The notes under the pieces are model-generated. The model did not search any database, was not told the origin of the DNA, and saw only the letters and a list, made by a program, of their open reading frames with translations. From Arachnopeziza araneosa (lineage: Eukaryota > Ascomycota > Leotiomycetes > Helotiales > Arachnopezizaceae): a stretch of 64,000 bases of DNA. Positions 47,301-56,825 of this stretch are shown here, piece after piece (position 1 is the stretch's first letter; each line of letters opens with the position of its first letter). The translations under genes were made by a program, and so were the position numbers. Where the stretch lies: positions 186,001 through 250,000 of the forward strand of contig QYAI01000017.1 in assembly GCA_003988855.1 (NCBI GenBank), in the 5' to 3' direction.

Positions 47301-50300
47301 AGCATGTCTCTTTGAATTGATGGCTGACCGCGTCTTCTCTACGGCTGCAGGAAGTAAGTGAACCTGGCTTAAGGTGGTATGTCTGCGTTGAGCTTATAGC
47401 TGACTACGCACCTCTTGATGGTTGCAGCGAGTAAGCCGACCTTACTAGAGAGAAGCAAGTCCCTTTATTCATTATTGACTAACAACATTGTTCTTTGTTC
47501 TCCTAGATTGTAAGCAAACTGGCTGTGATTATAGTCTTTCCTTCCAGAATTAATAGCTGACTACAGCTTCTTTACGCTGGTCAGAAAGTAAGCCAACTGC
47601 AATAGGAGAATTGTTAACAATGACTAATTCGGTCTTAATGGTCGCAGGCTGTAAGTGTACCTAAGTAGTGTGTTAATAGTCTTCTTAATAGCTAACTGAG
47701 TTTTATCGGTTGTAGGTTGTAGGTGCACTCTGCTTGAGTGAAGCATGTCTCTTTCTTGAATTCACTGCTGACTGCGCCTCTTTGACGGTGGTAGGAAGTA
47801 AGTGACTCGAGATTAAGTTTAGTGTTTATTAGATTAACAACTAACTCCTTTCCCCAACTGTTCCAGAATGTAAGTAACTCCAGCCAGAATAGGTATTCTT
47901 CCTCTGAGAATAAGCGCTGATTGTATTTTTTAAATGATTGTAGGGGGTAAGTGATCCGGCTACTGTGGTGTATACCATCCCCCTCCCCCCAAAGTTGATA
48001 GCTGACAGCGCCTGCTTGATGGCCATAGCTGGTGAGTATACCAGTCCAAATTAAAGCGTATCTTTTCAGCCAATAGCTAACCGCGCCTTTTGGGGGGCTG
48101 TAGGAAGTGAGTGAACCCGGCTATAATCAGCTAGCCTTTTCGCCGAATATGCAGCTAACCTTCTCTATTTGATAGTCGCACAGATTTGGGAACGCGCCTA
48201 CGGAGGACGAGGAAATACCAGACTTCGCGACAAATTTCCTGAATGACGATGCTCATCGGTGCCTAATGCCCGAAATAACATCAAGACTATGTTCCTTATG
48301 CACCCATATCCCGATTACATGGCTACTCGAATCTCCAAGACACGGCTATACGCTCTTCGACAACTCTCAACAGCTCATAGAGTCTCAAAAGTCATGCGAT
48401 CTTTGTAAATTGATACATCGATCTATCGAAAATCTCGATAACCATGGCGAGATCGAAATCAATATTGCAGTCACGCCGCAGTTCTTGGTAATCGAAGTGA
48501 TAAAACCGTCCGGTTTCGATCACAGCTTATTAAGGTTGTGTACAGTTCCAGGTAAGTGAACGTGATATCTGCTAGTTTTTGTTTCATTTCGGAACAAATC
48601 AGGATCTTGTTATCTAATTGTAGGTAGGCCCTGAAGCCGTAAGCATGGCTATTGAAGCAGCATTTCCAATCCTACCCGAAACAGGGGGGAAGCTGCACTT
48701 CAACTTACTGCGCGAATGGCTTCGAGACTGCAATGAAACTCACAGTGACCACGGAACTGCTTGTAATGCAGACAACGTATTACCAACGAGGGTGCTCGAT
48801 GTTGGAGATGTTGAAAATCGGAATCGGCTGCGTCTCCACCTTTCCGAAAAGAACGAAAAAGGAAGATACATTACCCTGTCTCATTGCTGGGGGGGGAGCC
48901 AGCCGGTTTCCACCACGTCAGCGAGTAGAGAAGCTCACTGCAAAGCAATAGAGTTTGACAAGCTACCGAAAACATTCCAAGATGCTGTCGTTGTTACTCG
49001 AGAGCTAGGTATACAGTTCCTCTGGATCGACTCGCTTTGTATAATTCAGGGCGAGGACCCGGAAGCTGTCGCCGATTGGAAACGTGAAGCCGGGAAAATG
49101 GAGACCGTGTATGCTTCAGCATACTGCACCATCGCCGCTTCCTCCGCCAAGAACTCTACCGAAGGCTTTCTCATCCCTCGGCCTGTTAAACAGGCTGTCA
49201 GACTTGCAAACAATATCTATGCCTGCGAAATTGGCCAAAATTTCGATCACGATGTAGAGAGTGCAGTACTGAACCAACGCGGCTGGGTCTTACAAGAGCG
49301 TGCCTTATCACCTCGGACAATCCATTTCACTACAACGCAAACGTACTGGGAGTGCGGGTCTGTGATACGCTGCGAAAACCTCATCCAGATGGCTAAGTAA
49401 GTGTTCTCGTTGCCTGCAGTTCATATCCTTTTGGGAGTTGTGAGGCTTCCTTGTCCGACGTTGCGGCTACCCCGTCTCTTTACACATCCCCATCCATTCG
49501 CGCAGATAAAAATTTAAATGTTCGTATATACTAACATGCTTTGCACGGCAAGACCTTTGAATCTGCTAAGCAGTTCCCGATTTCCAATGACCGTTTCGGG
49601 GTCTCCTTCCGGGGGCGCAGCCTCTGCTTTCGAGCGCATCTTTACCAGTTACTCGAAGCGCGACCTCACAAAACCGAAGGACAGACAATATGCCATTGCT
49701 GGACTTGAACACAGACTAACGGACCTCTACAAAACAGAAAGTACGTTTGGGATTGTACATTGCTGCCTTGGCAGAAGCCTTCTCTGGCAACGCTGCGGGA
49801 ACGGGGAAAAGAAGATGAAGAAGATAGACGATCCTAGCGTTGAGATGATCCCATCATGGTCCTGGATGAAACACGAAGGGAAAATCCGTTATGGGGATAT
49901 TCCCAAGGTTAACACTAGTTGGAATCGAGATATCAAACTCACCTCTACACGCGGTCCCAGTTTGAACGACCAAGAACGGCGTGTATTAGAGGTTCTATTA
50001 GTACGAAGCTTGCAAGGTTGTCACATTGAGCCCCGCCTAGACACGAACTGCGAAATCAAAGATGGGGAAGGTCGCCTGGTTGGCTGGATTAAATTTGACA
50101 ACAAAGATGAGGTTGATCTTGGACGTGTGGGTTGCATCGTTATTGCGCAGCATAAACCCCATGGTTGGGCGGAATCTGGCCAAGATATTTGGAAAAGATT
50201 TATGGATATTTCTTGCCAGGAGAGTTTGAAACTGAGCAATCTTTCATTTGTCTTGGTCGTCACACCGGCAGCTCGCGAGGAAGGATATGAAGTTGAGGTG

Positions 50301-50381
50301 TGTCACAGGCTGGGTGTGGCCGTCATCCAAGGTGAATGCCTATCGTTTGGGGAACGATCAGAGACTGTGTGGGTGATTTAA
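44304..50381 (+). CDS. HET-domain protein with an N-terminus encoded by 53 single-codon exons
   Basis: Exon 1 is ATG CCT (44304-44309, context CCAACATGCC). Then come 53 exons of 3 nt each, and larger exons 48176-48551, 48628-49396 and 49553-50381; total about 712 aa. Microexon starts: 44384, 44458, 44527, 44598, 44673, 44743, 44814, 44885, 44957, 45022, 45089, 45160, 45231, 45302, 45373, 45444, 45515, 45586, 45660, 45731, 45802, 45859, 45934, 46005, 46076, 46147, 46222, 46293, 46364, 46431, 46502, 46570, 46641, 46709, 46780, 46851, 46922, 46992, 47049, 47117, 47199, 47275, 47351, 47428, 47507, 47585, 47648, 47716, 47795, 47867, 47944, 48029, 48104. Each lies between an AG and a GTRAGT-like donor; none is a stop. 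The exon at 48176 is phase 0 and open into the HET frame (SHRFGNAPTEDEEIPDFATN). The HET core is RYITLSHCWGGSQP, TFQDAVVVTRELGIQFLWID, SLCIIQGEDP and CTIAASSA. HET proteins trigger incompatibility or defence cell death. An ATG at 48266 could give a HET protein without the microexon part. Confidence 0.75.
44310..48175 (+). repeat. tandem array of 54 short introns separated by 3-nt exons (modal 71-bp unit)
   Basis: Each unit is a complete spliceosomal intron of 54-82 nt (modal 68) plus 3 nt. About 40 of 54 donors are exact GTAAGT; the others are GTGAGT, GTAGGT, GTAAGC and similar, with one GTAGAC at 45447. Nearly every unit has a CTGAC or CTAAC branch point 17-25 nt before the terminal AG, and core units have no AG in between. 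Units from about 44676 to 47048 are near copies sharing GAACCTTGCTAGAGCAGAGC, ATGCCGAATTGATAACTGAC and GGCATTGTTTTCATGGTTGT. Units before 44675 and after 47052 are diverged from each other yet keep the splice signals and the exact 3-nt spacing. Differences among core copies are mainly C/T and G/A transitions. Confidence 0.9.
48071..48183 (+). promoter_or_regulatory. paired alternative 3' splice sites at the end of the microexon chain
   Basis: The last intron offers two acceptors 8 nt apart: TTTGATAG before 48176 and CGCACAG before 48184, both after a GCTAAC branch point. The first keeps the HET frame open. The second shifts the frame and ends after 20 codons at a TGA (48244-48246). Choice between them would switch between a fused HET protein and a short peptide-only product. 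Use of both is inference. Confidence 0.4.
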
Positions 50382-51133
50382 GTTTTCTACTTTATAGACT
50401 AGTGATTTCACCTCGCGCTTCGCGAATCAGTAATCCTTGATAGCGAGAATGGCGATGTTGCTTCCGCTTCCCCTGTCCACTCCTCAGGCGTCTTTGGCCT
50501 CCACATCTAAAAAGGAAATAGAAACGGGCCAAATCCTGAAAGACAAGAGCTTATTCTCTCCAAACATCTCTATCATTACCAGTATCAACATTACCACCAT
50601 CTCCTGAGCCATTCCCATCCCTCTTCCTGATGGTACCAACAAGTCCATACCCATCAAGCGCCAAACTATCTCAACCACCCCAGAGACGCTAGTCCAACAT
50701 GCCTTCGACTTCTATCAAACGGCGCAAAGCCTCTACCCTCTCCATCCTCCTTCCTAATTCGCTCAGCCAACCTCCCGATATACCCTCCACGAGCCCCGTA
50801 GCTCGAGAAAGTTGGTCGACATGTCTTTGGTGGTCGTGAAGGTGCTGATACTTTGTTTGTTCGCTGTGAGATTCAGTCAGCGCGTCTTGATAAACCTGTG
50901 GGTTGTATACATTATGTTCAGAGGATGGATAGCATCTCCAGACACCTCGCATGAGGGATTCTTGGGAGCTTGTGTGTCACTGGGCCATTGGACGACAGTG
51001 TAGAGATGCAGTTACACGACATTCCGTTCGCCTAGTCACACAAATGATGAGACCGTCCACTCACCGCTTCCGATTGTCATCATTTCTTCTTGTAGACAAT
51101 TGAATCAACACTATTATGAAAATTGTTGATACT
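50382..51133. other. intergenic with an unplaced minus-strand frame
   Basis: A minus-strand frame at 50689-50952 (87 codons from an ATG) reads like a coiled-coil protein (QHLHDHQRHVDQLSRATGLV, then LSELGRRMERVEALRRLIEV). A further protein-like segment on the same strand at about 50414-50510 (MWRPKTPEEWTGEAEATSPF) could be a later exon. I could not join the two with confident splice sites, so this is only a candidate gene of unknown function. Confidence 0.35.
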
Positions 51134-51893
51134 ATGCACTCCCGTTGTGTTCCCTGCGATCGATCTTTCGATAGCGAGGCAAGCCTAAAGCAGCACAAAC
51201 GAACCTCACTCGCGCATGCGTTCAACTGTACGCCTTGCAACCGTCGCTTCGAGCGAAGAGACGCTACGACAGCACCTACGGAACTCGCCGGCGCACGCCT
51301 TCGACTGTAATGACTGTGATCGAGCTTTCGATAGCGAAGAGGCACTACAGCAGCACCAGCGGGACCCCGTATTCACCAACAGGATACGGAAACTCCTTTA
51401 GATGTCTTTTTCCGCTCTTTTCCAGCGTTCAATTATGACCCTTCTCTCCCCCGAGCTACTTCGTATGCCAACTTGCAAAGACAAGAAAGATGGCACCGCA
51501 ATAGCGCCGCGTCAGACGATGCATGGAACAGATATCAAGACGCACTGCAAAGCGAACTGCACTTGTGGTATGGTGCAGAGAACGATTTGAGTGCGTGGCA
51601 TGCGCTTTGCCGCGCAATTGGTATCGACCCGCTTCCGAAAACATGTGTACAATGCGAGGAGGTAGGAGATCGTACAACGAAATTCGAAGATTTATACTAA
51701 CGCAAATAATAGGCTGCACGAAGGACGCACGTTAATATCGTTGATTTGATTGAATGGGGACGAAGCGGGAGTGAGGAAAAGGTTCGGACCTTCCGAGGAG
51801 ACACGCAAGATATTTCGCAACACGTTCGACCAAGAAGGCGGCAATGTTGTCTTGAGACACCTGCTTCGAAAGATCTTTCGAGAGAGCTTATGA
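51134..51893 (+). pseudogene. C2H2 zinc-finger gene broken by three frameshifts
   Basis: The conserved order of a fungal C2H2 family is readable only by changing frame. Finger 1: RCVPCDRSFDSEASLKQHKR. Finger 2 begins FNCTPCNRRF; near 51249 two bases are missing relative to the sister fingers (TTCGA-GCGAAG against TTCGATAGCGAAG), and it continues EETLRQHLRNSPAH. Finger 3: FDCNDCDRAFDSEEALQQHQ. A second shift near 51363 restores the first frame for the downstream conserved block (TPLDVFFRSFPAFNYDPSLP; LQRQERWHRNSAASDDAWNR; ENDLSAWHALCRAIGIDPLP; KTCVQCEE). An intron at 51662-51712 has a good branch point. After RRTHVNIVDLIEWGRSG a third shift near 51793 precedes TRKIFRNTFDQEGGNVVLRH and LLRKIFRES. 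The stop is at 51891-51893. Sequence is otherwise well preserved, so the lesions are recent or are assembly errors. Confidence 0.7.
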
Positions 51894-54089
51894 AGAGCTC
51901 GAGTCGGGATGCTGGGGATGTGGAAAGCGGTTCTGATGATGTGGGGATCAAGGGGGGTCCCAATGCGGCGAGTAAAGGTTAGTAGGGATCGTGACCGAGC
52001 CGCACATCTTGTCTCGCAGGACGAAGTTGTTTACGCTGGCGATCGTCTGGCGATAAAAGATGGCAGAATACAATTCTTCAGAATGCAGTAGAGTTGGCTG
52101 ACATGTCTTCGGTAGTGGTGAGGTTTCCGGTGATCTACCTTGAGGGTGGTAGGCATGGTACGAGCTGGCCTAGCCGCCACTTAGCAGTATGCTTAAGGGC
52201 TTCTAGCATGCGAGTGTGGCAAATGCAAGACGATAGGTTCGATGCTGAATGCGAATTTGGATACAGGATCTGTCAAGATCTTGTTTGCGATCTTTGCAAG
52301 CACTAAAATCATTACTGTACTAAGCCAGATGTGGCGCACCAGGCACCACAGTACCACCAGCCACTCGTTGCCTTAGCGCCTAAGGCTTCATAATTGAAAT
52401 TACAACGTAAATATCGCGGCGTTGTTTCGCACCAACCAAAATCGTCTCGCTTTGATCCGAGGTACAGATCCGCGTGGCGATCTTGCATAAGATCTGCACG
52501 CTACAGCAGCCACCAAGGCTAATGACGATTCCCTGCATCGCAGTGAGGCCTGAGAACTCAGATAACTCCTCTATAAGTATTGGAGATGGTATAAGCTCAG
52601 TAGTAGAAGCTGTAGTAGAGAAAGTCTATTACGCTATAAAAGGACACTCTTTGCAAATTAGGCGTGAGGGCGACAATGCGAACATGATTTTCCAGTAGGA
52701 GGGGTTCAAGGTGTCCGGGAGTAGCTACGGAACATAACTTATAAAATATTATAGGAGATAGTAATGTGTGCACAGATTTTAAGATGCTCAAAGTCAAAGT
52801 ACATATAATTGTTTTCGGTGCACCAGTTTTTTCGGCATGAGTTCATTGCTCTGACTCATGAAATTTTTCATCCAACGCTCGATCTCACAAGGTACATGAC
52901 CACTCTGATCAACCACGTACCCCTACACCAAATTATTATCAAGCTTTCTTCCTTCTACCTTTAGCATTAGTGCTCTGTGTTTGGGAAGTTCTTTATCAAC
53001 AAACCATACTAAGAGAACAATATTAAGGGGGTAAGCGAGAACCTTTGTACCTGCAACATGTAAATATGAGCACATCAATCTTTTCATCATCTTGAAATCA
53101 GTGGAGACTTTTACTGATATTCAAAACATGACAGAAGGATTCAAATTTAAGCGTCACTGAGTTAGCTCGTGTAGTTATTGAAGAAGTAAGCAGATTATAC
53201 GAAATTCAGCCTGATAGAACATGAGAAGGTGAACTGAAATCTCTTTGAGCAAAAGACAAACTTGTTAAAACAAAGAATACAAAAAGAACATATAAGTCGA
53301 GAGAAAGCCATCGAAGTCGCCCATTCCTTGGGATAATTACGTATATATCTTCCACAGAAGTACAACAAAATCTGTTCCTCAATTCGAAGACGACCTTCAT
53401 CAGTCGGCACATCTATTTCAATTCTATCCTTATTCAAAACGAACATAAAACCTTCGAGCATAATTTTCCACAACATGTTCCCCTGGTATCCTCGGCCACC
53501 AATTCAGCCGACGGTCATCACGGTATTGATTCATGTACATCAAGATTCAAGGCCTGTGACGGTGATTAGAGAGTTTCAAGGATTTGGAGGCATGGCACGA
53601 TGAGGTGACGGAAATCTTTCCTAGAATGAGAAACCTGAAAAGTCTGTAGGGTCGTACTGAGGTGCCGTTGAAAGTGATAGGAACATGTTGTTTGGTTGGG
53701 GCTTCATGCCACTGTCTTAGTTCTTACTATCTGTAAAGCAGCAAACAATTTCTACGCGCTGAGATAGCACGGTTTTGCACAACTAAACACAATAAAACAC
53801 AACACACACACACATCAAGATACAAAATAAAATCTTTGAAAATAATGACAAGACTATACCTTTTAAAAGACGGCTTGAAGAAGTTTGAGTACGTGTGCCA
53901 GTCAATACAGCGTGTAGCTCGTTAGAGTCAAATTTTATACTTTTTCTAGCAATTTAGCCCGGTAAGCTAGTTGAACAGATCTCTTCTAATGTATCCCTAA
54001 GGTTCAGATGATGTCTGACTAGGGGGAAGCTATTCCAGAGAGGTAGCTCAAGCATTTGAAATTCAACACAATGTAAATCCTCTTGCCCA
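51894..54089. other. AT-rich decayed region, no firm gene
   Basis: About 2.2 kb. A minus-strand frame at 53195-53476 has one protein-like segment (EIDVPTDEGRLRIEEQILLY, then FCGRYIRNYPKEW), which may be a fragment of an unknown gene. A frame at 52094-52306 is not convincing. A CA microsatellite lies at about 53795-53812. Confidence 0.35.
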
Positions 54090-54774
54090 TCATACTAGCT
54101 CACGAGGATAGTGAGAATTATCTTCCTCAACTTTTGTGTCAACTCCATCTCTTCTGAGCTGAATACTCATTTTCTCTACATGGACACTGAGTTCTTCCAC
54201 ACTTTCCTCCCGTCTTCGCTGCCGACTTCTACCATGCTCTTTAAGTGGTGATCTAGATGAACGACAATTCCTATCCTGGTCTGCAAAGGGCAACATAGAT
54301 TGCCGAGGATATCCAATCTGATCTATGATCGGCGACCGTAGGAGATGGCCACTCTTGTTGGGGTGTCTAAAGTTTGATTCCGCTAAATTTGATACAGAGA
54401 GAGAATAAGCCAAGTCCCTTCGTGGCGATCTTGATCTCGACCTTGACATACGGCGATTGGTAGTCTGGCCTCTTTGTTGTGTTGATGAACGGGTTGGAGA
54501 TGATGGCTGGCTATCCTCTAGGCGGGGATCTTGATCTTGACCTCAAAATACGGCTATATCTACTAGGCAGTGGTCTTCGGGGTGATGATCTTGATCTTTG
54601 CCATGGCCTCGAATGACTGTAAAAGCTGGTTGGCCCCCCTGGGGATCTTGACCTTTTTCTCGAGGGGCGCTGGTATGATCGCAAATGTTGAGATGTCCGT
54701 GATATTTTTTTCCTGGTATTTTCATACTTGTCCACCTTCCTTCTCCAATTTTCTTGCTGGGTTGTTGTTGACAT
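54090..54774 (-). CDS. Arg/Ser-rich (RS) protein, possibly spliced or broken
   Basis: Two minus-strand frames are RS-rich. 54774-54511 reads STTTQQENWRRKVDKYENTR, SRKRSRSPGG and ILRSRSRSPPRG. 54449-54090 reads SRSRSRSPRRDLAYSLS and ends VEEDNSHYPRELV. They lie in different frames. A weak intron (GTCAAG donor near 54530, CAAAG acceptor near 54465) would join them in phase; otherwise a frameshift must be assumed. A third open frame extends upstream to an ATG at 55001 (EATTNQFSNLMINSKSSTKT) and could be an earlier exon. SR-type composition suggests an RNA-processing link, but there is no RRM, so function is unknown. The surrounding DNA is AT-rich and decayed. Confidence 0.4.
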
Positions 54775-55001
54775 AATTCACAACAGTCTCGTTTATGAGG
54801 AATGGTATTGCGTCTTGCCCAGGTTTGTGAGTATCCAAGTACAGGAGTAGCTTCCGTCTCGATTACAGCTCGAAGTAGTAGAGTCGTGGTAGTCGAAAAG
54901 AGCTTGTTGATACCAGAGACCGTGTCGTTTGGTTCGAAAGTCTTGGTAGAGCTTTTTGAGTTGATCATGAGATTGGAGAACTGATTGGTTGTAGCCTCCA
55001 T

Positions 55002-56825
55002 GATGCTACTCGCTATTATTAATGAAGAAGAAATGGCTTTAAAGTATCTCTTACCTGTTGACAGATCGTCGTCTCAAACAGCTACGCTATAGAGAAATCG
55101 GCGTGACTGTATTCGTGAAGAGTCGTGACTTGGATTCTTATTTGGAAGAGTTTCAGATTTGAAGCAGCTATTAAGGAGTGAATCCCCTTTGTGGTGCGAG
55201 CAATAAGCTCTACTCACAAGCGAGAAATAATTTTACTGCTTTGCAAATAATAATTATGAGTAGAATGGCCGGATTAGATCACAATATTATCTCGAACTCG
55301 GGTTTATCTGTGGTCGTTTTGTTGATGTTGTTGAGCGAGGATAATATAACCGCTTATCACTGCCAAGTATAATCCAAACTTGGTAAACACTTGCTACTCT
55401 CTGATAATATGGGCTGATATGAAACTTGTTCACACTTTTCGAGTTATCTAGATACAGATATTTATATACGAAATGAGTTCGTTCATATTGCAGAAACTAG
55501 ATAGATACAACGAGATGACAGGATCAGAACAAAACCTATCACCTCACAACACTCGTTAATAATACTTGAACATACATCAAGCTTATCCCGTAAACTTTAT
55601 ATCATCGCTGGTTATTGGCCGAACTTTCGGCGCTGCATTGGGCCCAGCTTCAGAATCGATAAGGATTTCATTTTTCCGTCGTAGAGAGAGATTTCAGAAT
55701 AACATTCGGGCCCATGATGAAGCCAGAAAGAGTTAAATAGATTGGCATATGGTATTAATTTGAAGCACCAGAATGGTCAAAACCTAAGTCTTTACGAAGG
55801 GTAGATCGCCAAGAACACGAAACTGTACTTTCAAGAAGTTCTATGATTACTGCTCCTCTATACGCACTCATATTGAGACACGTAGTATGATTCGTCAGCC
55901 AATCATAGCGCCTATCTCTGAGAACTTTCACCTTGCTAGATGAAGAATTATACAGGCCAAGTATAACAAAATAATCAGCTGCTTTCAAAGCTGTTATGAT
56001 TAATGGATGTAGTGAAATCACACTTGATTTAGGGCATTGGTCCAACTGTGTTGATAAACGTCGAGTAAGCTTTGTTCTTTCCGAACTATGTAACGATCTG
56101 ATAACCCATTTCTTCATTTTGCTATTTGAATCGTGCTATGCCGATGGATCTAGCTTGATGTTTAGAGGACTTTGTCGGCGGGACAAATGATACTGTAATT
56201 GCGGGTGTGGCAAAGGTTTTGAAGATGTAATTGGTCATCTTGGTTTAAGGTTATCTAGTGTACGTGGTAAGGCTCGCGAGTGAGAAAAATTCCAAGGTAT
56301 TACAGACGGTAGAAATCAAAAAGTGTTGCACCATGAACGAATTAGAAGTAAGAAATTAGCATGCTGTGGTATGACACTGTTCAGTGTGGACGGAAGAAGT
56401 CGGAATGCACAACCAAAGCGGCCTCGGGCATGAATGAATGAAACTCCAAGCTCCCCGCTCTCTCTCATTCTACATTTTCAAGTTTCCAAACTACTCCTTA
56501 TATCTTGAAACCTTTCAAAAACCTCGTGGTATCCTCAAAGTAACCATGGAGGGTGGAAAGCTCTTCCCCTCTCCCGTCAGCCACAGGACCCGCCTACGTG
56601 GGAAATTTGCCTCGTTTGCACTGCCACAGGTTGAATGCGCGAGTTGGGCTTTATTCTTGACCTAGAGTGGGTATAGAGGTGTATCCAGCAGTGTTCAAGA
56701 TACCCTATACTGCGCAGTTCATCATCAATTCACTCAGAAGGTGAAACTACCTCTTCTTGGTAGTTCTACTTCACATCCTCTCTTTTTATCTTTTCTTCTT
56801 ATCAACCTACATTAACACAATCACC
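55002..56825. other. AT-rich intergenic, no firm gene
   Basis: About 1.8 kb. A minus-strand frame at 55755-56117 (120 codons) starts at an ATG but shows no recognisable domain and may be chance. The last 400 bp are the likely promoter and 5' UTR of the transporter gene. Confidence 0.4.

Noticed and set aside
44280..48180. The 71-bp tandem array as a satellite or CRISPR-like array
   Set aside because: Units have no palindromic repeat with variable spacers. The constant parts are a full intron consensus on one strand only, and the variable part is exactly 3 nt. A splicing explanation fits better than a satellite.
48184..48246. The CAG acceptor before 48184 as the main end of the microexon chain
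   Set aside because: It closes the frame after 20 codons, while the TAG acceptor before 48176 gives a 30-codon open link to the HET ORF; retained only as an alternative.
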